NCBI RefSeq assembly: GCF_000317225.1
Contig: NZ_AJLL01000036.1
Coordinates: 39,903-103,902, forward strand
DNA from: Fischerella thermalis PCC 7521
GTDB taxonomy: Bacteria; Cyanobacteriota; Cyanobacteriia; Cyanobacteriales; Nostocaceae
DNA: 64,000 bases
Direction of reading: 5' to 3'
Position numbers and translations under genes: made by a program. How positions within the stretch are numbered: position 1 is the stretch's first letter; every line of letters begins with the position of its first letter. The notes under the pieces were generated by a model. It was not told the DNA's origin and ran no database searches. It saw nothing but the letters and a program-made list of their open reading frames with translations. Below are positions 44,272 through 53,795 of the stretch, one piece after another.

Positions 44272-46830
44272 TTATTTATTCATCATTGTCCAAACTCCAT
44301 CCCAAGAGTTTGGTAGACTTTGCTTGAGGTAATTACGAGCGCGTTCCAAATGAATACCAACGACCTGATCTATTGGTCGGATTCTTTTTGCTGCTTCAAA
44401 GTAGACGATCGCACTCTCAAAATTACGGTTGAGATAGGCGTTCCGTCCAGCATGGTAGAAAGAGAGGAATTCGTGGGTTGTGGCGTCTAGAGGGGTAGCG
44501 CGATCGCCTATTAATTCATAAATATTTACAGCTTGGTGTTTACCTTTAACCCGAATTTTATCTAATTCGCGCACCCAAATGCGATCGCGGCACAATTGGT
44601 AAGTAAATTCACTGATAATAATATCACAACCATATTCTTTTGTGATCGCTTCTAAACGCGAGCTGAGATTGACGCCATCACCGATGACTGTATAATCCAT
44701 GCGTTTGTGAGAACCGATATTACCGGAAACTACTTCTCCGGAGCTAATTCCAATACCAATATGAATTTTTGGCTGTTCTTGAATCACGCGTCGTTGGTTA
44801 AATTCTTCTAATCGCTGTCGCATTTCCAAAGCAGCTTGCACAGCTTTCCAAGCATGATTTTCTGTAAGCGGGAGTGGCGCACCAAACACCGCCATTAAAG
44901 CGTCGCCAATAAATTTATCGAGAGTACCTTCGTGGTTAAATACCGCCTCTACCATCGTTTCAAAATACTGGTTTAGCAGCGATACCACCTCAGCCGCACC
45001 GAGATTTTCTGTCAGAGTGGTGTAACCTCTAATATCAGAAAACAAAACGGTGACTTCTTTGCGTTCACCCACCATTAAAGCATCTTCTCCCAATGCCATA
45101 ACTTGTTCAGCGACACGAGGAGTTAGGTAGCGGTACATAGTATTTTTCATCCGCTTTTCCCGGCTGATATCTTCTAAAACTACCAAACCACCCCGCACTC
45201 CTCCTTCTGGGTTTGTCAGGGGGTTAACAGTTAAATTGATGCTACGTTCAATTTGATTGACACTATCAGCACTGACTAACTTCGATTGGGGAGTTAAAGA
45301 TTGGTTCCAGGGGATAAAAAGATCAGTTTGAGTGCGATCGCGAATTGCTAAAATGTAATTTTTTGTATCTTTATCTGTAGTATCTAAATATAATCCCACC
45401 GTCAAACTTTGCTCCGGTACATAATGTCTTGCACCTGTTTTTAAACTATCTTGCAGCCGCATCTGTAAATTATCAATTGGTACAACCTCCCACACAAAGC
45501 GACCAATTAAATTTTGTTCCCAGGAAAGCTTATTATGTTTAGCATTTCCATCTATTAATGGACAACCCAGCAATTCTAAAGCTGCATCATTAATAGTCAC
45601 GATGCAACCTGCCATATCTGTAGAAATTACTGCATCAGAAAGACTTTGGAGAATATCTTTCTGATATTGTTTTTCTAATAGTACATTTTCAAATAAACGG
45701 GCATTTTCTAAAGCAATTCCGGCTTGAATATTAAAAGCCCGCATAAATTCTTCATCCGAAGTACTAAAACTGCCTTGTTGTTTATTAATTAATTGTGTCA
45801 CGCCAATTAATTCATTAGCAGAATTAAATACTGGTAAACATAAAATATTGCGAGTTACATACCCAGTTTTTTTATCTGTACTGGGGTCAAAACGGGGGTC
45901 TTTATAAGCATCAGGAATATTCAGCGCTTCACCAGTAGAAGCTACATAGCCAACAATTCCACGGTTAGCGGGAATGCGAATTTCCATCATTTTTTTGCCA
46001 TCAGCCGCTGCTATTTTTGTCCAAAGTTCTCCCATTTCCTTACGATATAAAAATAGCGTACTGCGATCCGCTTGCATTAAAATTCTTGCTTGTTCCATCA
46101 CTATTTGCAAAGTCGCTTCTAAGTCTAGACTTTGTCCTAGTGTTTGAGTTGCCCGCAAAAGCGCCGTTGCACCCCTTTGATTGCGCGCTGCGACATAGAA
46201 AGATTGGCAACTTTCTAAGATAATACCTATAGCAGAAGCAAAATCCCGAAATCGTTCTTCATCTTCACTGTCAAAAGGAATATTTCCAGCTTTGTTTGCC
46301 AGTTGTACTACGGCAACAACTTGATTTTTACTGCTTAAAACTGGCATACATAGAAGATTATCAATCTTATAGCCCATTTGTTTTTCTAAATCTGAGCTAA
46401 ACAGAGAATGAGTAGCAGTATCAGATATATTTAAACATTCACCTGTACTAGCAACATAACCAGGAATACCAACATTAATCGGGATACGAATTTCTAAAGG
46501 CTTATAAATATTATCTTGAATAATTTTTGTCCAAAGTTGACCTTTATCGTTGTCTACTAAAAAAATAGTAGTATGTTCAGCTTGGAGAATTTGACCTATT
46601 TTTAATGTAATCGCCTCTAAAACTTTCTCCAGCATTGTTTCTAGGGCTTCGTTATTGATCAGCTCAATTGCCCGCAGAAATTGCTGGAATTCCGCAGTAA
46701 TAAAATCTAGTAAGCAAACAAATTCATTAACAGAAAGGTCTTTAACACGACGTAATAAAGCGTGAGTGCGATTAACTTGAGTCAGTTCAGTTAATGTAGC
46801 TAGGACGCTACCAGTATTAAGGAGTGACAT
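44272..46830 (-). CDS. cyaB: Class III adenylate cyclase with tandem GAF and PAS domains (CyaB1-like)
   Basis: Makes cAMP from ATP. The 852-aa domain order GAF-A (about 55-205), GAF-B (about 225-380), PAS-like (about 385-560), catalytic homology domain (about 585-770) and a C-terminal TPR-like stretch is that of Anabaena CyaB1, in which cAMP binding to the GAF tandem activates the cyclase. Both GAF domains keep the NKxnFxxxDE motif (NKAGNIPFDSEDE and NKQQGSFSTSDEE). The catalytic domain has metal Asp residues in LFSDIRGYTTL and GDALMAVFGAP, purine-specifying Lys (GTLDKFIGD) and Thr (DYTVIGDGVN), and the transition-state Asn/Arg (NLSSRLEA). Adenylate rather than guanylate specificity is inferred from the Lys/Thr pair. 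Confidence 0.93.
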   Translation of the reverse strand: MSLLNTGSVLATLTELTQVNRTHALLRRVKDLSVNEFVCLLDFITAEFQQFLRAIELINNEALETMLEKVLEAITLKIGQILQAEHTTIFLVDNDKGQLWTKIIQDNIYKPLEIRIPINVGIPGYVASTGECLNISDTATHSLFSSDLEKQMGYKIDNLLCMPVLSSKNQVVAVVQLANKAGNIPFDSEDEERFRDFASAIGIILESCQSFYVAARNQRGATALLRATQTLGQSLDLEATLQIVMEQARILMQADRSTLFLYRKEMGELWTKIAAADGKKMMEIRIPANRGIVGYVASTGEALNIPDAYKDPRFDPSTDKKTGYVTRNILCLPVFNSANELIGVTQLINKQQGSFSTSDEEFMRAFNIQAGIALENARLFENVLLEKQYQKDILQSLSDAVISTDMAGCIVTINDAALELLGCPLIDGNAKHNKLSWEQNLIGRFVWEVVPIDNLQMRLQDSLKTGARHYVPEQSLTVGLYLDTTDKDTKNYILAIRDRTQTDLFIPWNQSLTPQSKLVSADSVNQIERSINLTVNPLTNPEGGVRGGLVVLEDISREKRMKNTMYRYLTPRVAEQVMALGEDALMVGERKEVTVLFSDIRGYTTLTENLGAAEVVSLLNQYFETMVEAVFNHEGTLDKFIGDALMAVFGAPLPLTENHAWKAVQAALEMRQRLEEFNQRRVIQEQPKIHIGIGISSGEVVSGNIGSHKRMDYTVIGDGVNLSSRLEAITKEYGCDIIISEFTYQLCRDRIWVRELDKIRVKGKHQAVNIYELIGDRATPLDATTHEFLSFYHAGRNAYLNRNFESAIVYFEAAKRIRPIDQVVGIHLERARNYLKQSLPNSWDGVWTMMNK

Positions 46831-46845
46831 GAAATTTTAGATTTT

Positions 46846-47104
46846 AGATTTTGCGAAAAGTTTGTAGACAAGGAGTGGCTTCCCGTTAGGTTGCTAGGGC
46901 TTGGGGCGTACTCTACGAGAAGCCGCCCTACGGGCGTCTACAAAGCAGCGTCCTGGAGGGAACTTCAAAGCTTTTCAAGACGGATTTTAGACTTTAGATT
47001 TAGATTTTGGACTAGTAACTAGGTTATAGTTAACGGTTTAGAGTAATCAAAAATCAACAATTAACTACTACATGAATCCCAATCCAAAATCCAAAATCTA
47101 AAAT
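46846..47104. repeat. Repeat cluster: ATTTTAGATTTTAGA units around an 84-bp nested palindrome
   Basis: TTTGTAGAC (46861-46869) and GTCTACAAA (46936-46944) close a nested hairpin that includes GGCTTC/GAAGCC arms. GATTTTAGACTTTAGATTTA and CAATCCAAAATCCAAAATCT units lie on either side. The gap between cyclase and sqdX is almost entirely repeat. Confidence 0.7.
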
Positions 47105-47108
47105 CGGA

Positions 47109-48242
47109 TTACGCTGCTTTGGGTAATTCAGAATAAATTACCTTTTGATAGTAATCTTGCAACTGACGAGTGGCAGCTGCCCATCCCCAGCGTTCGGCTT
47201 CTCGGCGGGCATTTTGACGAATAGATTCTCGTTCTTGTTTCATTTCTAGTAAGCGCAGAGTAGCAGCGATCGCACCTTCATCACCTGCATCAGGAGCAAA
47301 TAGGTATCCATTGACACCATCTGTTACAATATCAGGAATGCCGCCAGAACGGGCTGCTACTACTGGACATCCTGCTGCCATTGCTTCTAGGAGTACTAGA
47401 CCCAATGTTTCTGTGCGAGAAGGGAAAATAAAGGCATCAGCGCTAGCAAAAGCTGAAGCTAATTCTTTGCCAACCAGGTAGCCAACAAAATGAGTGTTTG
47501 TGTTGGCAAAGTGCTTTTCTAAGGCTTGGCGGTGGGGTCCATCTCCCACCAGTGCGAGTCTGGCTGCGGGGATAGCTTCTAGTATGGGTTTGATCCGCTC
47601 AATTTCTTTTTCAGCAGAAAGACGTCCAACGTATAATAACAAGGGACTATCTGGGTGATTTTGGGACAGACGCGATCGCATTTCCTCAGAGACTAAGCTA
47701 GGATGAAATGTTTCTGTATCTACTCCCCGTTGCCACAAGTTTACTCTTTCAATTCCGTGGGCTGTCAGTTCCTCCATCATTGCTGTAGAGGTACACAAAT
47801 TTAAAGCAGCTTGATTGTGTCCCGCTTTGAGCAATTCCCACAATAACCCCTCAAGCATTCCTAAACCGTAATGCTGGAGATATTGAGGCAAGTGGGTATG
47901 ATAAGAAGCAACTAAGGGAATATCAAGCACCTTGCTGTAGAATATACCAGCTAATCCCAAAACAGCTGGATTGACCACATGAATAATGTCTGGCTGAAAC
48001 TGTTCCAAAATGTAACCAATGGCTGGGCGGGGTAGTGCCATTTTTAACTCAGGATACAGAGGTAGTGGAAAGCCAGAGACACCATATATTTTGGCTCCTT
48101 TATATTCTGTAATACCACCATCCGGGCAAATTACTAGTACTTCGTCGCCACTGCGTTGTAAATGTTCAATAGTATGACGTAGGCGTGTGACAATGCCGTC
48201 AACCTTGGGCAGAAAGGTTTCGGTAAATAGAGCAATCCTCAT
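47109..48242 (-). CDS. sqdX: Sulfoquinovosyltransferase (sulfolipid synthase)
   Basis: SqdX transfers sulfoquinovose from UDP-sulfoquinovose to diacylglycerol, giving the thylakoid lipid SQDG. The 377-aa protein is a GT-B, family 4 glycosyltransferase: N-terminal MRIALFTETFLPKVDGIVTR, VASYHTHLPQYLQHYGLGML (about 112-131), YVGRLSAEKEIERI (about 204-217) and the donor-site EX7E motif in FPSRTETLGLVLLEAMAAGC (about 273-292). Identification as SqdX rather than another GT4 enzyme rests on the sequence and on sqdB lying about 575 bp upstream on the same strand. Confidence 0.93.
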   Translation of the reverse strand: MRIALFTETFLPKVDGIVTRLRHTIEHLQRSGDEVLVICPDGGITEYKGAKIYGVSGFPLPLYPELKMALPRPAIGYILEQFQPDIIHVVNPAVLGLAGIFYSKVLDIPLVASYHTHLPQYLQHYGLGMLEGLLWELLKAGHNQAALNLCTSTAMMEELTAHGIERVNLWQRGVDTETFHPSLVSEEMRSRLSQNHPDSPLLLYVGRLSAEKEIERIKPILEAIPAARLALVGDGPHRQALEKHFANTNTHFVGYLVGKELASAFASADAFIFPSRTETLGLVLLEAMAAGCPVVAARSGGIPDIVTDGVNGYLFAPDAGDEGAIAATLRLLEMKQERESIRQNARREAERWGWAAATRQLQDYYQKVIYSELPKAA

Positions 48243-48339
48243 AAAATATCATTCACTACAGGCAGGGTGTTCAGATAATTCCAGCTTCTGGGCAATTTCA
48301 GCACTACTTACAGCGCAAACTGTTGCATAAACAACAGAT

Positions 48340-48372
48340 TGGTCGTCATACTGTGCAAGAATATGACGACCA
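48340..48372. repeat. 11-bp perfect inverted repeat between sqdX and the small gene
   Basis: TGGTCGTCATA-N11-TATGACGACCA followed on the plus strand by GTTTTC. Possible terminator-like hairpin, but the only T run is in the direction opposite to the flanking genes, so its role is unclear. Confidence 0.45.
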
Positions 48373-48513
48373 GTTTTCGGTCAGCAACTAACTTGAGTTA
48401 AATAGGGTTGTCTAACCAGCCTCATTCAGGTTTTACCCTGTGTTTTAAGTATGATTGAAGTTAATCAATTTTGGATTTTAGATTGACTCATCCAAAATCT
48501 AAAATTGGCATGG

Positions 48514-48810
48514 TTAAGATGTCTTGTTAGGCAGGGTGCAAATGCCATGAATGCCAATGGCTGCGATCGCCACACCTCACAAAACTCCAACTCCTTGAGC
48601 AAAGCAATTGATTCTGTGTCTGTTTTCTGCGGCTTGGGCAATAAGTAAGTCACCCACCTTTGCAGATGGAGACTTTGCCACTTGTTGATAATTTTTATGG
48701 GCTGCATCCTGTGTTGTCCATTCAGCAAGCAGATAGTAAACACTAATGCTACTAAATGCCACACCAGGCAATACAACAAACACAAACAGAACAAGCGATC
48801 GCATGTTCAT
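48514..48810 (-). pseudogene. Small membrane protein gene with an internal TGA (between sqdB and sqdX)
   Basis: The frame opens with MNMRSLVLFVFVVLPGVAFS (a first membrane helix), continues through AEWTTQDAAHKNYQQVAKSP and AAENRHRINCFAQGVGVL, and stops at TGA (48577-48579) after 77 codons. The same frame stays open beyond the stop for 20 more codons reading GVAIAAIGIHGICTLPNKTS and then TAA. The second part completes a hydrophobic second helix that the truncated product lacks. This fits a two-helix protein of about 98 residues, broken by a single base change, for example GGA to TGA. I recall similar small proteins in other cyanobacteria but cannot name them. Position 7 bp from sqdB suggests cotranscription with it. 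Confidence 0.65.
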
Positions 48811-48816
48811 GCTTTG

Positions 48817-49983
<1,167 letters not shown>

Positions 49984-50100
49984 TTACTCGCTGATAGCTA
50001 AATCTACCAGGTTTGTGTCACCTCTAGACCATGAAGATTGGGGATTGGGTATCGGGGACAGGAAGACCAGGGAGAAAACAAATAACTAACTACTAACCAA

Positions 50101-50130
50101 TGTACGGACGTGCCATGGCACGTCTGTACA
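50101..50130. repeat. 30-bp near-perfect palindrome
   Basis: TGTACGGACGTGCCATGGCA then CGTCTGTACA reads the same on both strands apart from one mismatched pair. It is flanked by CTAACTACTAACC and CAACCACTAACT units. Probably a dispersed palindromic repeat placed just after the lipoprotein gene stop. Confidence 0.7.
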
Positions 50131-50134
50131 ACCA

Positions 50135-50692
50135 CTAACTCTTTATCCTTGACTGTTGACTAATTTTATAGCTACTAGCGATGTAATCAAAAAAGCGGTA
50201 GTAGCTACTAAATTCTTGGCTGGGTGCTTTTCCCTGCCAGTAGTACTTCAGTTCTCCTTGGGCTAATTGCAGTGTCATTACACTTTCTTGTTGCCTAACT
50301 TCTACCGTCAGTACTCCGGTTACTCCTTGGGCAGTTGTAAAGTTGGGGTTTATTGATGTTTTGCCCTTTTCGTCTTGGTTTATATCTTTTGGCAGTTGCA
50401 TTCCTGCCCAACTGCGAATCTCTACAGCTTTATTTCTTGGAGAAATAAAAACGATGCCGTCGGCGTTGTCTGATGGCAAAGACTTCCAAGTGCTGGGATA
50501 AGGAAATTCAAAGCCGTATCGGTTATTTCTATAGATTTTCCAAGTGTGATTGGAGCTGTGGAAAGCAGTTATTTTTGTACAGCCTCCCAGAATTACAGAT
50601 AAAGCGATCGCGTAAATAATGTGTCTTGCACTCCTCTGGAAGCGGGATCTGGCAGATAGAAGACAAAATATGCTAGGAGTAAAGGCTTTCAT
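50135..50692 (-). CDS. Putative lipoprotein, unknown function
   Basis: A 185-aa protein of unknown function. A basic N-terminus is followed by a hydrophobic stretch and a lipobox, ALSVILGGC (about 30-38), so the mature part is probably anchored to the membrane at Cys38. The mature part WKIYRNNRYGFEFPYPSTWK (about 51-70), with IVFISPRNKAVEIRSW and VMTLQLAQGELKYYW, has the beta-rich 'YGFxFxYPxxW' pattern shared by PsbP-like and related lipoproteins, but the rest does not let me assign it to PsbP. The first ~20 residues may be upstream leader and a shorter start is possible. Confidence 0.65.
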   Translation of the reverse strand: MKAFTPSIFCLLSARSRFQRSARHIIYAIALSVILGGCTKITAFHSSNHTWKIYRNNRYGFEFPYPSTWKSLPSDNADGIVFISPRNKAVEIRSWAGMQLPKDINQDEKGKTSINPNFTTAQGVTGVLTVEVRQQESVMTLQLAQGELKYYWQGKAPSQEFSSYYRFFDYIASSYKISQQSRIKS

Positions 50693-50883
50693 TGATTAGC
50701 TGGAAGAGGGAATTTATGGGTATCTCACTAAATACTCTTGAGATATTGTTGCTTTTTTACCACTACCTATTTTTAGGGTGCAAAACCTTACGTTATTTCA
50801 TGTGTAAATAAATATTACAATATTGACATCAAAGCGTCTTGCTGTCTTGACAAGCCAAAGACGAGTAGATATCGTAAGATACA

Positions 50884-50893
50884 TACCCGGGTA
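50884..50893. promoter_or_regulatory. TACCCGGGTA palindrome upstream of the RHH gene
   Basis: A perfect 10-bp palindrome 17 bp before the ATG of a ribbon-helix-helix protein. Such regulators often bind short palindromes at their own promoters, so this is a candidate autoregulatory site. Confidence 0.3.
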
Positions 50894-50910
50894 AGACCGT
50901 TAACAGAGTT

Positions 50911-51255
50911 ATGCAAGCTAATAAGCAAAAAGTTACTTTGTATTTGTCGCCAGAACTGCACAGAAAACTGAAAATACGTTCAGCTATTGATTCAGAGCCA
51001 ATGTCGGATCTTGCCGAACGCGCCCTCGTTTTCTACCTGGCAAATTCGGAGCTAGTTGATGAAGTAGCTGTCTACGGAAAAACTCATAGAGTTTACACCT
51101 GTCCTAATTGTGAAAGCTCATTAGTTATACGTGATGGTGAATTGGTTGGTTTGGGCAAACAACCGGGAGTAATTAGTAGCAATCAAGAACATCTGCCAGT
51201 GGAAGAGATGGAGCAAGCCCATCCCAAAGGCGAGGAAGAATTAGTTCCTTGCTAA
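50911..51255 (+). CDS. Ribbon-helix-helix protein with CxxC motif
   Basis: A 114-aa putative DNA-binding protein. The N-terminal QKVTLYLSPELHRKLKIRSA and MSDLAERALVFYLAN (about 31-45) give the ribbon-helix-helix pattern of a beta strand followed by two helices. Further on, YTCPNCESSLVIRDGELV (about 67-84) has one CPNC pair and a late Cys at the end, so a half zinc ribbon or dimeric metal site is possible. The C-terminal third is acidic and disordered. It lies 106 bp upstream of the Ycf46-like ATPase on the same strand, so the pair may be functionally linked. Confidence 0.7.
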   Translation: MQANKQKVTLYLSPELHRKLKIRSAIDSEPMSDLAERALVFYLANSELVDEVAVYGKTHRVYTCPNCESSLVIRDGELVGLGKQPGVISSNQEHLPVEEMEQAHPKGEEELVPC

Positions 51256-51361
51256 GCTCAGAATTGTGAATACATAACTTGTTATGAATTCTCAAAATTC
51301 TGCCATCTTTGCCAACTGCGATGTCTAGAGTTTCTGTAAAAGGTCTCAAGTAGGTCGATTT

Positions 51362-52873
51362 ATGAAAGAAGAGCTCAACATCCTCATTCAAGCTCAATAC
51401 CCTTTAATCTACCTTGTGACCTCCGAGGAAGAGCGGGCTGAGCAGGCAATCTTTACAATCGCTCAATCGTCAAAACCACAACGGCGAGTGTACGTTTGGA
51501 CAGTAACTCACGGCATCGTGGAGTATGGTCAACCCCGGAATGTAGGTCAGCATAATACTATTTCACCAGAAGCGGCGATTGATTGGATTATCCGGCAAAG
51601 AGAACCAGGTATATTTATTCTTAAAGATTTACATCCTTTTATAGATGCGCCTGCGACAACAAGGTCTTTACGGGATGCGATCGCAAGCTTCAAAGGCATG
51701 CAAAAGAACATCATCTTGATGTCACCAATGCAGCAAGTACCCATTGAACTGGAAAAGGAAGTTGTCGTTTTAGACTTTCCCCTTCCAGATATGGGTGAGT
51801 TGAATAAAGTTTTGACTCACCATATAGAAAATCATCGTGGGCGACGGCTAGCAACAGAAGCACGGGAAAAACTTCTCAGAGCTGCCTTAGGATTAACAAA
51901 GGACGAAGCGGAAAAAGTATATCGTAAAGCCCAAGTTACAACTGGACGCTTAACAGAAGAAGAAGTTGATATAGTTTTATCAGAGAAAAAGCAATTAATC
52001 CGACGCAACGGTATATTAGAATACATAGAAGAAGACGCAACCATTGATGCTGTTGGTGGCTTGGAAGAATTGAAAAAGTGGCTAAAACAGCGTTCCAATG
52101 CATTTACAGAAAGGGCGCGGGAATATGGTTTGCCTCAACCAAAAGGAATGTTAATTCTTGGTGTTCCGGGTTGCGGTAAGTCGTTGATTGCTAAAACCAC
52201 ATCTCGGCTTTGGGGTTTGCCACTGTTGCGGTTAGATATGGGGCGAGTCTATGATGGCTCAATGGTAGGACGTTCAGAAGCAAACTTACGTAACGCCCTT
52301 AAAACCGCCGAATCTATTTCCCCTGCAATATTATTTATCGATGAATTAGATAAATCCTTTGCTGGTAGTACAGGGTCTTCTGATTCTGATGGTGGTACTT
52401 CTAGCAGGATATTTGGCTCTTTCCTCACCTGGATGCAAGAGAAAAAATCCCCGGTATTTGTCATGGCAACTGCCAACCGAGTGGAAAGATTACCAGGAGA
52501 ATTTTTAAGGAAAGGTCGTTTTGATGAAATTTTCTTTGTGGATCTGCCCACACCAGAAGAAAGGCAAGATATATTTAAGATCCACCTGCATAAGCGCCGG
52601 GAAGACATCTCCAGGTTTGACCTAGAACAGTTATCTAAAATGTCTGATGGTTTCTCTGGAGCCGAAATTGAACAGGCGATCGTGGCAGCGATGTACGAAG
52701 CTTTCGCCCAAGATCGTGAGTTCACCCAATTAGATATTATTGCTGCACTGAAAGCGACACTGCCGCTGTCTCGGACGATGCAAGAACAGGTTACAGCCCT
52801 CAGAGATTGGGCTAGACAGCGTGCGCGACCCGCAGCAGCTTCCATTGCTGAATATCAGCGAATGGAATTCTAA
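51362..52873 (+). CDS. ycf46: Ycf46-like AAA+ ATPase
   Basis: A 503-aa AAA+ protein close to the Ycf46 proteins of red-lineage plastids and cyanobacteria; its cell role is unsettled, though cyanobacterial homologues have been linked to stress and CO2-related regulation. The N-terminal ~220 residues (YPLIYLVTSEEERAEQAIFT onwards) are a family-specific domain with a degenerate ATPase look. The C-terminal AAA+ domain has Walker A GVPGCGKSL (267-275), Walker B LFIDELDK (324-331), sensor 1 VMATANR (about 360-366), arginine-finger region LRKGRFDEIFF and sensor 2 SGAEIEQAI. Length fits the family exactly. Confidence 0.9.
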   Translation: MKEELNILIQAQYPLIYLVTSEEERAEQAIFTIAQSSKPQRRVYVWTVTHGIVEYGQPRNVGQHNTISPEAAIDWIIRQREPGIFILKDLHPFIDAPATTRSLRDAIASFKGMQKNIILMSPMQQVPIELEKEVVVLDFPLPDMGELNKVLTHHIENHRGRRLATEAREKLLRAALGLTKDEAEKVYRKAQVTTGRLTEEEVDIVLSEKKQLIRRNGILEYIEEDATIDAVGGLEELKKWLKQRSNAFTERAREYGLPQPKGMLILGVPGCGKSLIAKTTSRLWGLPLLRLDMGRVYDGSMVGRSEANLRNALKTAESISPAILFIDELDKSFAGSTGSSDSDGGTSSRIFGSFLTWMQEKKSPVFVMATANRVERLPGEFLRKGRFDEIFFVDLPTPEERQDIFKIHLHKRREDISRFDLEQLSKMSDGFSGAEIEQAIVAAMYEAFAQDREFTQLDIIAALKATLPLSRTMQEQVTALRDWARQRARPAAASIAEYQRMEF

Positions 52874-52929
52874 AAGCTTTCCCCTGGCAATACAGGGGGG
52901 AAGAGCTAGTCCTAAAGGCTAGCTGTTAA

Positions 52930-52960
52930 TAAAAAAAACCGCGTTCTGCTAAACGCGGCT
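52930..52960 (-). terminator. Hairpin with T run on the minus strand
   Basis: CCGCGTT-loop-AACGCGG with a run of A before it on the plus strand, which becomes eight T after the stem on the minus strand. No minus-strand gene needs it, so it may work two-way for ycf46 or be a transcript-end relic. AGCTAG..CTAGCT forms another stem at about 52905-52924. Confidence 0.45.
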
Positions 52961-53020
52961 TACTCTCAAAACAAACCAAACTGTTGTCCTTTTTCTCTAC
53001 TCTCTTTGGAGGAAACCCAA

Positions 53021-53371
53021 ATGTCTCATTTTAGCACTCTGCGTACCAAAATTACCGACGCTGAAATCCTCAAGCAGTCCCTGCGCGACCTTGGTATTAG
53101 CGTAAAGACCGAAGCTGATGTTCGCGGTTACAACGGTCAGCGTGTTCGTGCTGACATTGTAGCAGTATTAGAAGGCGAATATGACCTCGGTTGGTCTCGC
53201 AACAGCGACGGTTCTTTTGACCTAATCGCAGACCTGTGGGGTGTTGCTAAAAAGCATAATCAGACCGAACTGATTAACTCTATCAACCAGAAGTATGCTG
53301 TTAACAAGACCTTGACAGAAGTGAAACAGCGCGGCTTGCAAAATGCCAACGTTAAGTTGGTATTGCAATAG
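53021..53371 (+). CDS. ycf35: Ycf35 (DUF1257) protein
   Basis: A 116-aa soluble protein of the DUF1257/Ycf35 family, conserved in cyanobacteria and some plastids; no firm function is known. The sequence MSHFSTLRTKITDAEILKQS, LGISVKTEADVRGYNGQRVR and DIVAVLEGEYDLGWSRNSDG is characteristic. The ATG at 53021 has a strong GGAGG 9 bases upstream, which decides this start over one five codons earlier. Its high use of C-ending codons (AAC, GAC, CGC) relative to neighbours suggests high expression. A clear terminator follows 30 bp after the stop, so it is a single-gene transcript. Confidence 0.94.
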   Translation: MSHFSTLRTKITDAEILKQSLRDLGISVKTEADVRGYNGQRVRADIVAVLEGEYDLGWSRNSDGSFDLIADLWGVAKKHNQTELINSINQKYAVNKTLTEVKQRGLQNANVKLVLQ

Positions 53372-53400
53372 TAATTTCTCTGCGCGTTCCCAAAGCTGCA

Positions 53401-53438
53401 CGGGTTAACCATGTTAATAGCGGTTAGCCCGCTTTTTT
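53401..53438 (+). terminator. Rho-independent terminator of ycf35
   Basis: CGGGTTAACC-N11-GGTTAGCCCG (one G-U pair), then CTTTTTTA. A 10-bp stem and T run 30 bp after the ycf35 stop. The rest of the 53372-53795 gap has AT-rich DNA and the AAAATCC repeat. Confidence 0.88.
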
Positions 53439-53721
53439 ATCGGCTGGATTCACTTCCAGTCTTTATTTTTGCAGCAACTTCTTTAGTTTGGTTGAATAGA
53501 TTCAGTTTACTATTTTTAAATCCAACATTTCTAACTTAACATTTTTTAATAACGAAATTTAGTTGCTTATAATCAAAACTGAGTTGCTAAGAAGTTACCA
53601 GGTTTACAAATTCCTTTCAAGCCTTGATCACAGGAAATTGCACCTCTGTGATATAAGACTCATTATCCTGTTCATTGCCCTCCTGTAAGGGCAGAGTCAA
53701 CCCATTTCGGATTTTGTAAAA

Positions 53722-53762
53722 AACCTAATCCAAAATCCAAAATCTAAAATCCAAAATCGTGA
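53722..53762. repeat. CCAAAATCCAAAATCTAAAA repeat
   Basis: Tandem AATCCAAAATCCAAAATCT units just before thrB. Same family as at 46.85-47.10 and 48.46-48.50 kb. Confidence 0.75.
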
Positions 53763-53795
53763 GATGCTGGTTGATTGATTAGTTAAATTTTTTCA

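Noticed and set aside
52249..52845. 198-codon frame opposite ycf46
   Set aside because: Antisense shadow of the AAA+ domain; no independent support.
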